Source of the DNA: Candidatus Zhuqueibacterota bacterium
GTDB taxonomy: Bacteria > Zhuqueibacterota > Zhuqueibacteria > Residuimicrobiales > Krinioviventaceae
Length of the DNA stretch: 6,152 nt
Reading direction: 5' to 3'
Assembly (NCBI GenBank): GCA_003854995.1
Contig: RQOI01000340.1
Coordinates: 1-6,152 of the forward strand
The notes under the pieces were generated by a model. The model was not told where the DNA came from. It ran no database searches and saw nothing but the letters and a program-made list of their open reading frames with translations. Each line of letters starts with the position of its first letter. The first letter of the stretch is position 1. This document shows, one piece after another, positions 1 through 6,141 of this stretch. The position numbers and the translations under genes are program-made.

Positions 1-480
1 CTGGCCTCGACCGTCACATGGTTGATCTATACCTATTTTCTCTCGCCGACGCCGGCCAATCTTTTTTTCCGAACGTTTGGCGGCGATGCGCCACCGGATT
101 TGACATTTTTGAAAACGATCTCCTTCATTCTGGTGATCGCCGCCCTCGTGCAGTTTGTCGAAATGGTCATTCAGAAAACCAGTCCGGCACTCTATAAATC
201 GCTCGGCATCTATCTGCCGCTCATCACGACGAATTGCGCGATCCTGGGCGCATCGCTGCTCAATATTGACCAGGGCTTCACCTTCATCGAAAGCGTTGTG
301 CACGGCATATCCGCCGGCATTGGCTTCACCCTGGCGCTGGTGCTCATGGCAGGCGTACGGGAGAAACTGGAAATGGCCGATGTGCCAAAGGCGATGAGGG
401 GCGTCCCTATCGCTTTCATCATGGCCGGATTGATGGCCATCGCTTTCCTCGGCTTTTCAGGACTCAAACTCGGCAATTGA
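1..480 (+). CDS. rnfA: RnfA, integral membrane subunit of the Rnf ion-translocating oxidoreductase (5' end cut off)
   Basis: The reading frame is open from base 1 and gives 159 residues, so about 50 N-terminal residues lie before the window; the family is usually about 190-200 residues. RnfA pairs with RnfE in the inner membrane to form the core of the Rnf complex, which couples electron transfer between ferredoxin and NAD to Na+ or H+ movement. The visible sequence follows RnfA throughout: FILVIAALVQFVEMV, then SPALYKSLGIYLPLITTNCA, then REKLEMADVPKAMRG, and a C-terminal GLMAIAFLGFSGL. Cys79 of the visible part, in TTNC, corresponds to a conserved cysteine that in characterised Rnf complexes helps hold a [2Fe-2S] cluster between RnfA and RnfE. 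The loop after the first visible helix (about residues 13-34) is about 15 residues longer than in E. coli RsxA. No rnfB follows, which fits rnfA as the last gene of an rnfBCDGEA operon. NqrE is the nearest alternative but fits less well. Confidence 0.95.
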   Translation: MASTVTWLIYTYFLSPTPANLFFRTFGGDAPPDLTFLKTISFILVIAALVQFVEMVIQKTSPALYKSLGIYLPLITTNCAILGASLLNIDQGFTFIESVVHGISAGIGFTLALVLMAGVREKLEMADVPKAMRGVPIAFIMAGLMAIAFLGFSGLKLGN

Positions 481-517
481 TTTAAATCTTGATTTTCGTT
501 CACGCTTTAATTATCTT

Positions 518-547
518 GCCCCTTGCTTCGTTTTTGAAAAAAGGGGC
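518..547 (+). terminator. Possible weak terminator hairpin after rnfA
   Basis: GCCCCTT at 518-524 is perfectly complementary to AAGGGGC at 541-547, giving a 7-bp GC-rich stem with a 16-base loop. It lies 38 bases after the rnfA stop codon, in the right place to end the rnf transcript. Against this, the bases after it (ACTTTAATAT) are not a clean T run and the loop is large. The structure may terminate weakly or may only be a fortuitous inverted repeat. Confidence 0.35.
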
Positions 548-560
548 ACTTTAATATCAT
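534..560 (+). promoter_or_regulatory. Possible promoter for tatC (weak)
   Basis: TTGAAA at 534-539 and TATCAT at 555-560 each match the sigma-70-type -35 and -10 consensus at five of six bases, but the spacer is only 15 bases. Transcription would start near 567 and leave a leader of about 28 bases before the tatC ATG. The -35 overlaps the loop and 3' side of the rnfA hairpin. FCB bacteria often use different promoter motifs, so this is a weak candidate. Nothing else stands out in the 115-base gap between rnfA and tatC. Confidence 0.2.
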
Positions 561-595
561 GGCGATGTGTATTTGGAAAGGAATGCTTGTAAGGG

Positions 596-1636
596 ATGGC
601 AAATAAGAAGAAAAAAGTGAATCCAAAGATCGAGGATGCGCAGCGACAGGAACCGACGAACATCGAGAATCGCACCTCTCCGGATTCGATTGAAGGCCAA
701 AGCGGCGATGCCGAAGGCCCCAAAGGATACGGTGAAGAATATTATTACGACGGCTCTGCTCATCCGGCTGCGGATGCGACGCAAAAAGCAGGGGAAATGA
801 GAGGCGACGAGTCAGCTGCGAGCTCGGAATCGACAGAACAGGAAGCGGCTGGCGGCGGGAAGAATGGTGATGATGATGACGATGATGAGATTGAGGGCGA
901 AAATACGGAAAAGAAGATGCCCTTTCTCGACCACCTCGAGGAGCTGCGATGGACGCTCTTACGCAGTCTGCTCGCCATCATCATCGGCGCAATCATCTGC
1001 TTCATTTTCAATGAAAAGATCATACAAGCCCTTCGTTGGGTGGCGCCTTCCAATATGAACCTGGTCATTTTGGCGCCCACAGAGGGATTCATGATTTCCG
1101 TCAAGGTGGCGATGTTTGCCGGTCTGGTTCTCGCCCTTCCTTTTGTCGCTTACGAGTTTTGGAAGTTCATTGTCCCGGGCTTGCTGGCAAAAGAGAAAAA
1201 ACTCGTCCCGCCCATCGTCTTTTTCACGGTCTTGTGTTTTCTCGTCGGCGGCGCTTTTGCCTATTTCCTCATTCTCAGATTTGCGCTGCAATTTTTGCTC
1301 AATTTTCAAGAGCATACCGAGAATATGATCGCCATCGGCAAATACCTTGGATTTGTCGTCACTTTAATTCTCGTCTTTGGGGTTGTGTTCGAGTTGCCAG
1401 TGTTGTCATTTTTTCTCTCTAAAATTGGCCTCCTCACGCCGGAGTTTCTGCGCACAAAACGGCGTTACGGAATCGTCGTGATCTTTATCGCGGCAGCGTT
1501 GCTGACGCCGCCGGATGTCATGACGCAGCTGATGCTCGCCGGCCCATTGATCATCTTGTATGAGATCAGCATATGGGTTTCGGCGGCAGCTGTCAAAAAG
1601 AACAAGGAACAAGAGGACGAAGATTTGTCTGACTAG
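596..1636 (+). CDS. tatC: TatC, twin-arginine translocase receptor subunit, with a ~107-residue acidic N-terminal extension
   Basis: TatC is the six-helix inner-membrane protein that recognises twin-arginine signal peptides and, with TatA/TatB, exports folded proteins. The canonical protein starts at about residue 108 (MPFLDHLEELRW); residues 113-118 are the HLEELR signature. Other hallmarks are FIVPGLLAKE (F191 and E200, matching E. coli F94 and E103), FGVVFELP (E266, matching E170) and LLTPPDV near 303-308. Six hydrophobic helices lie at about 119-140, 166-190, 204-226, 249-270, 291-306 and 310-330. Residues 1-107 have no hydrophobic segment: a short Lys-rich start, then low-complexity sequence rich in Glu, Asp, Gly, Ser and Ala, with six Asp in a row at 92-97. 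The C-terminal tail is acidic too. The ATG at 596 has GTAAGGG directly before it and GGAAAGGA further upstream, so its ribosome site is not ideal. ATG at 917 (Met108) would give a standard-length TatC. No tatA or tatB is visible here. The PHP gene follows after 12 bases. Confidence 0.95.
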   Translation: MANKKKKVNPKIEDAQRQEPTNIENRTSPDSIEGQSGDAEGPKGYGEEYYYDGSAHPAADATQKAGEMRGDESAASSESTEQEAAGGGKNGDDDDDDEIEGENTEKKMPFLDHLEELRWTLLRSLLAIIIGAIICFIFNEKIIQALRWVAPSNMNLVILAPTEGFMISVKVAMFAGLVLALPFVAYEFWKFIVPGLLAKEKKLVPPIVFFTVLCFLVGGAFAYFLILRFALQFLLNFQEHTENMIAIGKYLGFVVTLILVFGVVFELPVLSFFLSKIGLLTPEFLRTKRRYGIVVIFIAAALLTPPDVMTQLMLAGPLIILYEISIWVSAAAVKKNKEQEDEDLSD

Positions 1637-1648
1637 GTTGGCACACCT

Positions 1649-2488
1649 ATGCACGAAAATCTGACAATGACGAACGCCCGCATCGATTTGCATATTCATT
1701 CGACCTGTTCAGATGGTTTGCTCACTCCGGCGGAAATCATATCCGTCGCACAACGCAGGGGCTTGCGCGCAATTTCTATCACCGATCATGACACGGTCGC
1801 TGCAACGACCGTCGCTGTCGAACTGGGATTAAAAGCACATTTAGATGTTGTCCCCGGCATTGAGATCGGCGTCGCCCATCGAGGCTGCGACGTGCATTTG
1901 CTCGGCTATTTCATCGATGCGACGAGCCGCAGCCTGAAAGGCTATGCCGAGTTGCTCATGCAGTCGCGCGAAGGCCGAGCACGCGAAATTGTCCGAGTGC
2001 TGCAGCGACAGGGCATAAAAATTCCCTACGAGATGGTGCAACAAAAAGCCAATGGCGCCCCTATCGGCCGCCCCCATATCGCTCAAGTTCTGCTCGAAGA
2101 GGGTTACGTCTTTTCATCTTATGAGGCTTTTCAGAAATATCTCGGCGAGAATAAGGCGGGCGATATACCCAAACTGAACATCGGACTGCAACGTGCCGTT
2201 CAGATCATCAAAGAAGCGGGCGGCTTGGCCTTTCTCGCCCATCCGGTGACGATCGGCTGCTGTGAGGAAGTGCTGAACCTGTTGATCGGCTATGGTCTGG
2301 ACGGCATCGAGACCATTCATCCCAAACACACCGCCAGATTCCGCGAACACTTTGGCCGTATAGCTCGAAAATACGATCTCCTCGAATCCGGCGGATCCGA
2401 TTGCCACGGCCGCGACGGGGATATTTCCCTCGGCACTCTAGATATCCCTTATTCTTTTCTCGAGGCAATGACAGCGCGAATCCGCTAG
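1649..2488 (+). CDS. PHP-domain metal-dependent phosphoesterase, YciV/TrpH (RNase AM / 3',5'-nucleotide bisphosphate phosphatase) type
   Basis: This 279-residue protein has the full metal-binding set of the PHP superfamily: DLHIHSTCSDG (D13, H15, H17, D22), ITDHDT (D46, H47), PGIEI (E72), H83 in DVHLLGYFID, GRPH (H143), FLAHP (H198), H224 in ETIHPKH and GGSDCHG (D251, H253). The order and spacing match E. coli YciV (RNase AM) and the related 3',5'-nucleotide bisphosphate phosphatases, which use a trinuclear metal site to remove 3' phosphates or trim 5' RNA ends in the cytoplasm. About 280 residues is normal for the family. There is no polymerase or histidinol-phosphatase context to suggest another PHP role, but the exact substrate cannot be read from the sequence. 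The start at 1649 has a weak AGGTTGG upstream; the ATG at 1667 (Met7) is equally close to the domain but has no ribosome site. The 12-base gap after tatC suggests the two are cotranscribed. Confidence 0.88.
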   Translation: MHENLTMTNARIDLHIHSTCSDGLLTPAEIISVAQRRGLRAISITDHDTVAATTVAVELGLKAHLDVVPGIEIGVAHRGCDVHLLGYFIDATSRSLKGYAELLMQSREGRAREIVRVLQRQGIKIPYEMVQQKANGAPIGRPHIAQVLLEEGYVFSSYEAFQKYLGENKAGDIPKLNIGLQRAVQIIKEAGGLAFLAHPVTIGCCEEVLNLLIGYGLDGIETIHPKHTARFREHFGRIARKYDLLESGGSDCHGRDGDISLGTLDIPYSFLEAMTARIR

Positions 2489-2550
2489 ATCTGGGTATTG
2501 ACCCAAATCCACTGTCCTACGCGTTTGGCGCATCGTCCTTGATATTGGGC

Positions 2551-2562
2551 TTTCTGCAGAAA
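2551..2562. promoter_or_regulatory. 12-base perfect palindrome in the PHP-M24 gap (possible operator)
   Basis: TTTCTGCAGAAA reads the same on both strands and lies in non-coding sequence 63 bases after the PHP gene and about 165 bases before the M24 start. It could be a binding site for a dimeric regulator. I find no convincing -35/-10 pair around it: TTGATA at 2539-2544 and the A/T-rich AATAAAC at 2571-2577 are not well spaced. A palindrome of this length is not rare enough in 6 kb to count as proof. Confidence 0.2.
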
Positions 2563-2631
2563 ATGGGGGGAATAAACAAAAATAGGCAAATGTTAACGCA
2601 GAGTAAAAGGGTTGGAAGACGAAAGCATAAA

Positions 2632-2670
2632 GGTGGTTGTATGTGTAGCCTCCCTCCTGCAGCAACCACC
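2632..2670 (+). ncRNA. Candidate structured leader or small-RNA stem-loop with a CCUCCCUC loop
   Basis: GGTGGTTG at 2632-2639 pairs perfectly with CAACCACC at 2663-2670. A U-G pair (2640/2662) can extend it, followed by a 3-base bulge on the 5' side (2641-2643). A second 5-bp stem then joins TGTAG at 2644-2648 to CTGCA at 2657-2661, with one U-G pair. The terminal loop is CCTCCCTC at 2649-2656, which is complementary to purine-rich ribosome sites such as the GGAG at 2716-2719 before the next gene. Four G residues link this stem to a strong terminator hairpin. The arrangement fits either the 3' half of a small RNA or a leader that controls the downstream M24 gene. It matches no riboswitch class that I recognise. 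The 5' end of the RNA is unknown; 2489-2631 is otherwise A-rich with no clear gene or promoter. Confidence 0.45.
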
Positions 2671-2674
2671 GGGG

Positions 2675-2707
2675 AATGGCGAGTGTAACTCGCCATTTCT
2701 TTTTCTC
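2675..2707 (+). terminator. Strong Rho-independent terminator just upstream of the M24 peptidase gene
   Basis: AATGGCGAGT at 2675-2684 and ACTCGCCATT at 2688-2697 form a perfect 10-bp stem with a 3-base GTA loop. The tail TCTTTTTCTC supplies five consecutive Ts at 2700-2704. The T tail is present only for plus-strand transcription. It sits 187 bases beyond the PHP stop codon but ends only about 20 bases before the M24 ATG, which is too little room for a separate promoter downstream. It therefore either ends a short RNA made in this gap or works as an attenuator for the M24 gene. Confidence 0.85.
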
Positions 2708-2727
2708 TAAACTCTGGAGCCTCATAT

Positions 2728-3906
2728 ATGGTGAAAGAAAAAATACGACAAGCGATCGAGATCTGCAAAGAAAAAGAGGTCGATGTGTGGCTGACATTTG
2801 CCAGGGAGACGACATCGTCGCCGGATCCCACTCTCGACTTGATCCTCGGCACGTCATGCACGTGGGCTTCGGCATTTCTGATCACCGCAAAGGGCGATGC
2901 CATCGCCATTGTCGGCAGCCTTGATGTGCAGAACATCAAAGACCATGCTCCCTACAGCGTCATCGGCTATGTCGATTCGATCAAAGATGAATTGATCCGG
3001 ACGCTCACTCTAAACAATCCGCAAAGAATAGCCATCAACTATTCCACCAGTGACGTGATGGCTGACGGGCTCTCGCATGGCATGTACCTCATACTGACCG
3101 ACTATCTCAAAGACACACCTTTTCTCGATCGACTCGTCTCCAGCGAGAATATCGTCTCCGCCCTGCGGGGACGCAAGTCCACGGCAGAGATCAAACTCAT
3201 TCAAGGCGCAATCAAAGAGACGCTCGAGATCTTTGACAAGGTGACGGCATGGGTGCATACTGGGCTCTCCGAGCAGGATGTAGCCGAGTTCATCCGCCGG
3301 CACGTGCAAGCCCGCGGATTGGATTACGCCTGGGATGTAGCCCATTGCCCGGCTGTTTTCTCAGGACCGGATACGGCCGGCGCGCATGCCAGCCCGACCG
3401 CTCGCACGATCATGCCCGGCCATGTGATGAACATTGATTTCGGCGTGCGTAAAAACGGCTATGTGTCTGATTTGCAGCGCACCTGGTATTTCATGCGGCG
3501 GGGGGAGACCGATGCTCCTGAGGAGGTGAAACGCGGTTTTGTGACCATCCGGGAGGCCATCCGCAAGGCGGCCGAGTTTCTCAAGCCCGGTGTTCTTGGC
3601 TGGCAGGTGGATGCCGTGGCGCGCAACTATATCACGGACGCCGGCTATGCTGAATTTCCGCACGGCCTCGGTCACCAGGTCGGCCGTCAGGCGCACGACG
3701 GCTCTGCGCTATTGTGCCCCCGATGGGAGCGCTATAAAGACCTGCCCTATTCCGTCGTCGAGGCCGGGCAGGTGTTCACCCTCGAACCGCGCCTGACAAT
3801 CGAAGGCTATGGCATTGCCACGATCGAGGAGATTGTTCTGGTGACAAGTGACGGTTGCCGATTTCTGTCAACGCCACAGGAGGAACTGCTGCTCATTGCT
3901 CCATGA
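2728..3906 (+). CDS. M24-family metallopeptidase, Xaa-Pro aminopeptidase / prolidase type
   Basis: The 392-residue protein has a creatinase-like N-terminal domain (about 1-145) and a C-terminal 'pita-bread' peptidase domain (about 150-385). All five dinuclear metal ligands of the M24 family can be seen: D237 in NIDFGV, D248 in VSDLQRT, H316 in PHGLGHQVG, E353 in FTLEPRL and E367 in ATIEEIV. Two further active-site histidines are present, H220 in AGAHASP and H323 in AHDGS. The family removes N-terminal residues before proline or cleaves Xaa-Pro dipeptides; aminopeptidase and dipeptidase activity cannot be separated here. There is no signal peptide, so it should be cytoplasmic. The start is well supported: GGAG at 2716-2719 lies 8 bases before the ATG. 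The terminator and stem-loop directly upstream suggest that expression is controlled in the leader. It faces the glycoside hydrolase gene end to end, with no evident terminator in the 29-base gap. Confidence 0.9.
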   Translation: MVKEKIRQAIEICKEKEVDVWLTFARETTSSPDPTLDLILGTSCTWASAFLITAKGDAIAIVGSLDVQNIKDHAPYSVIGYVDSIKDELIRTLTLNNPQRIAINYSTSDVMADGLSHGMYLILTDYLKDTPFLDRLVSSENIVSALRGRKSTAEIKLIQGAIKETLEIFDKVTAWVHTGLSEQDVAEFIRRHVQARGLDYAWDVAHCPAVFSGPDTAGAHASPTARTIMPGHVMNIDFGVRKNGYVSDLQRTWYFMRRGETDAPEEVKRGFVTIREAIRKAAEFLKPGVLGWQVDAVARNYITDAGYAEFPHGLGHQVGRQAHDGSALLCPRWERYKDLPYSVVEAGQVFTLEPRLTIEGYGIATIEEIVLVTSDGCRFLSTPQEELLLIAP

Positions 3907-3935
3907 GAGCGCCCGCCGTCATTTCGTCAGACCGT

Positions 3936-5441
3936 TCATTTCAGCAACAGGCATTTTTGCGCCATCTCGTCATAGCGATAGAAATATATCCCCGCACTGA
4001 CATCGCCGGCTTCCCAGAGAACGGCGTGTTCGCCGGCATCCTGATGTGCATTCACCAGCTCGGCCACACACTGTCCGGCACAGTTATAAACACGGATGGT
4101 GACATACGACGATGATGATACATGATATGTGATAGTCGTACGCGCGCTGAACGGATTCGGATGATTTTTCAGGCCAAATTCCGGCGACGCTTTTTCATCC
4201 GGATTTTCGCCGCGTTCAAGGATGTCCAATACTTTATGCGCCGAGTCCAGTTTCATGTCGACGAAAAGCTCAAAGACTCTGTCCAGTGTGTCGTTGATTT
4301 TCCTGTCGTTCGCATGCTGTCGCCGTAGCGTGTACAGCTGCAGCGGCAATTGCAGATGCTCTGGCTGCGGCTGAAATGTCGAGTCGATGGCCGAACGCTT
4401 GAAATTTTGCACCATATCGAGATAGCGATAGCCGGTCTCTTCCGTCGGTTCGATGATAGTGCCTTCGCCATAATCGTTCCAGGTCACGAGCTGAATGATC
4501 TGCGGCGCGTCAGACAATGCCCGCTCCAGGGTCAACGCGAACGTCGAGCCATCGCCGGGATCGAGATAGCCATATCCGTCGCTGACGCCAGCTTCCTGAT
4601 AGATGTCATGAAAGGCCGGGAACGCGCTCGAAACGCGAAACGGCCATGCCGCGGACGTGGCCGAGAACTGGACAAGATATTCTCGCAAGGAGGCTTGCGA
4701 CAATGTGCCATTGGCCGACGTCTTCCACATGGGCGGCCATGAGAAGGCGCCGACGGCCGGAGCAAGTCGATTATCGAGAGTGAAAAAAAGCGGCTGAACC
4801 GACAATACGGAAAAGATGTTCTCCCACTCGGCGCTGTCCTCAAAGTGCTGCGGCCCGAACGTCAGCAGCACTGGCTGATCCTCTATTTTCACATATTCTG
4901 CGGTCTTGAACCAGGTCTCCTCCAGATAGCGCATGGTTTCTTGGGCGTGACGATATTTATCCGTTTCCTGCAAAACGTTCTGGCTGATCATGTGCGTTAT
5001 GGTCTGGTCTTCGTACACGATGGCGAACTGCAATCCCGCCTTTCGAATATAGTCAAAGGCCGCGTTCGTGCGCTCATTGATCACGGGATAATCCCAGAGG
5101 GCGCCGATGCCATACCAATCCACCAGAATGCCGTCAATGCCGCTCAGCTTCATCAGCAGCACCTGGTACTCCAGAATATCGCCATCCATGGAGTCGTAGG
5201 GACCGGTGAGGGGGTAATAGTGCGATGCGATTTCGCGCTTGCCGTTCGCTTCGGTGACGTTCGGATCAAAATGGTTCATGGTCCAATGCCAGCCCCATTC
5301 AGAAGCGACCGGCGGTGCGACGTACCACGGCATAAAGTGGGCGAGCAAGAGCGGCTTGCTTTGCGAGACAGTTGGTTGGGTCCGTACGCTTGACGCGATC
5401 GTCAAGGAGACGGCGAGAACAAAAGCGGCGCATCGATGCAT
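3936..5441 (-). CDS. Secreted GH71/GH99-like putative glycoside hydrolase with a C-terminal sorting domain
   Basis: I start this 501-residue protein at the ATG at 5441 because AGAGGAAA lies 6-8 bases before it and a signal peptide begins there; an upstream in-frame TTG at 5474 has neither. Residues 1 to about 22 (MHRCAAFVLAVSLTIASS) are a signal peptide. A catalytic (beta/alpha)8-type domain spans about 29-350, with HYYPLTGPYDS at 74-84, GIDGILVDWYG at 101-111 and TWNDYGEGTIIEPT at 319-332. These resemble the GH71/GH99-like clan, which includes endo-alpha-mannosidases, endo-mannanases and alpha-glucanases. The last motif corresponds to the NEWHEGT motif of GH99; the residue aligned with the first catalytic Glu is Asp323 and the second is Glu326. 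A linker (about 351-415) leads to an ~80-residue beta-rich tail with NHPNPFSARTTI and GIYFYR, typical of T9SS/FlgD-Ig-like sorting domains in FCB bacteria. The product is probably exported and attached to or released from the cell surface. The substrate is unknown. It follows the CPBP gene by one base. Confidence 0.75.
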   Translation of the reverse strand: MHRCAAFVLAVSLTIASSVRTQPTVSQSKPLLLAHFMPWYVAPPVASEWGWHWTMNHFDPNVTEANGKREIASHYYPLTGPYDSMDGDILEYQVLLMKLSGIDGILVDWYGIGALWDYPVINERTNAAFDYIRKAGLQFAIVYEDQTITHMISQNVLQETDKYRHAQETMRYLEETWFKTAEYVKIEDQPVLLTFGPQHFEDSAEWENIFSVLSVQPLFFTLDNRLAPAVGAFSWPPMWKTSANGTLSQASLREYLVQFSATSAAWPFRVSSAFPAFHDIYQEAGVSDGYGYLDPGDGSTFALTLERALSDAPQIIQLVTWNDYGEGTIIEPTEETGYRYLDMVQNFKRSAIDSTFQPQPEHLQLPLQLYTLRRQHANDRKINDTLDRVFELFVDMKLDSAHKVLDILERGENPDEKASPEFGLKNHPNPFSARTTITYHVSSSSYVTIRVYNCAGQCVAELVNAHQDAGEHAVLWEAGDVSAGIYFYRYDEMAQKCLLLK

Positions 5442-5442
5442 G

Positions 5443-6141
5443 TCAATTTCCTCTACGCAGATGTTCTTTGACAATGAGCCTCTTGTGCAAAATCACGAGC
5501 GACACGATGGCCAAAGCCAGGGCTGCGGCCAGCAGCAGGAGATAGAGACAATCATTGCCGATCAGCTGGCGGGTTGGAACCATTTCGTCGGTCTCGGGCA
5601 GGAGAAGATAGCCCAGGCTGGCGCCCAAACCATTGGCGATGAAATGGATGAAAATCGTCGCCAGCAACGATCGAGTACGATAGTAGATCCACCCCATAAA
5701 GATGCCAAGGGCGAAGGCGGGGATGAATTGCCAGGGATTCAGGTGATACAGACCGAAAAAAAAGGCTGACCAGATGATCGCTTTCCAGGGCCGATAGTGT
5801 TGCAGCAGCCCATCGAGCACGATGCCGCGCAACAGCAGCTCTTCGCACACTGGCGCCGCAATCACAACAGTGATGAGCGCCCAGATATTTTCATCGCCGA
5901 GCAATTCCAGAAAAAGCTGTTCGATGAAAGCGGGCATGGGGATGAGATCTACCAGAGGATCGACGAGAAAATAGATGCCTATGGTCGTGAACATGATCAG
6001 CAGCATCAAGACGGGCGAAGGAGGAGCCAAGTCCGGCGCAAATTGCCCTTCGGAGCGCGATTTTTTTCGCACAGCGATGTAAATGACGACGGCGAATAGT
6101 GCGACATAACTCAGCAGCATGGTCAGAGGATGGCCAAGCAT
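5443..6141 (-). CDS. CPBP-family intramembrane metalloprotease (CAAX protease / Abi-like)
   Basis: This polytopic membrane protein of 232 residues carries the three motifs of the CPBP (Rce1-like, Abi) family: EExxxR at 100-105 (CEELLLRG), FxxxH at 129-133 (FGLYHLNP) and HxxxN at 166-170 (HFIAN). These supply the metal-binding and catalytic Glu and His residues of an intramembrane glutamic/metallo-type protease. Hydrophobic segments lie at about 8-24, 43-61, 86-99, 120-136, 139-154, 158-182 and 197-218, and the C-terminus is basic. Bacterial members are linked to protein processing, bacteriocin self-immunity or membrane anchoring, and no single role can be assigned here. The start is uncertain. 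The ATG at 6141 has no visible ribosome site, the frame continues upstream as (x)TG-Ser-Gln-Ser to the window edge, and another ATG occurs at 6120. The TGA stop is one base before the glycoside hydrolase ATG, so the two are very probably cotranscribed and translationally coupled. Confidence 0.88.
   Translation of the reverse strand: MLGHPLTMLLSYVALFAVVIYIAVRKKSRSEGQFAPDLAPPSPVLMLLIMFTTIGIYFLVDPLVDLIPMPAFIEQLFLELLGDENIWALITVVIAAPVCEELLLRGIVLDGLLQHYRPWKAIIWSAFFFGLYHLNPWQFIPAFALGIFMGWIYYRTRSLLATIFIHFIANGLGASLGYLLLPETDEMVPTRQLIGNDCLYLLLLAAALALAIVSLVILHKRLIVKEHLRRGN

Noticed and set aside
568..575. TGTATTTG, similar to the Bacteroidota -7 motif TAnnTTTG
   Set aside because: The second base of the motif is wrong, there is no clear -33 TTTG at the right distance, and the host phylum is not certain enough to apply this consensus.
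583..606. Seven-codon mini-ORF overlapping the tatC start, with GGAAAGGA in front of it
   Set aside because: It could act as an upstream ORF that couples translation into tatC, but an ORF this short next to a purine-rich stretch is expected by chance and its peptide gives no attenuation clue.
869..889. GAT/GAC repeat within tatC considered as a microsatellite phase-variation tract
   Set aside because: The unit is three bases and in frame, is interrupted by GAC, and would change only the number of Asp residues; there is no sign of on/off switching.
2492..2505. Small hairpin TGGGT-ATTG-ACCCA just after the PHP stop codon
   Set aside because: The stem is only 5 bp with no T tail, so it is not convincing as a terminator; the embedded TTGACC also has no -10 partner at the right spacing.
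2401..2939. Several open frames over the PHP-M24 gap (plus strand 2401-2688; minus strand 2438-2875 and 2517-2939)
   Set aside because: They overlap the well-supported PHP and M24 genes or the hairpins, have no recognisable domain and no good ribosome site, and their composition is that of out-of-frame translation.
3907..3935. Search for a bidirectional terminator between the convergent M24 and hydrolase genes
   Set aside because: No inverted repeat with a T tail is visible in the 29 bases or immediately around them; the transcripts probably overlap.
4845..5393. 182-residue plus-strand open frame opposite the glycoside hydrolase
   Set aside because: It lies wholly antisense to a gene with a signal peptide, catalytic motifs and a sorting domain; the translation has no family resemblance and no ribosome site was seen.
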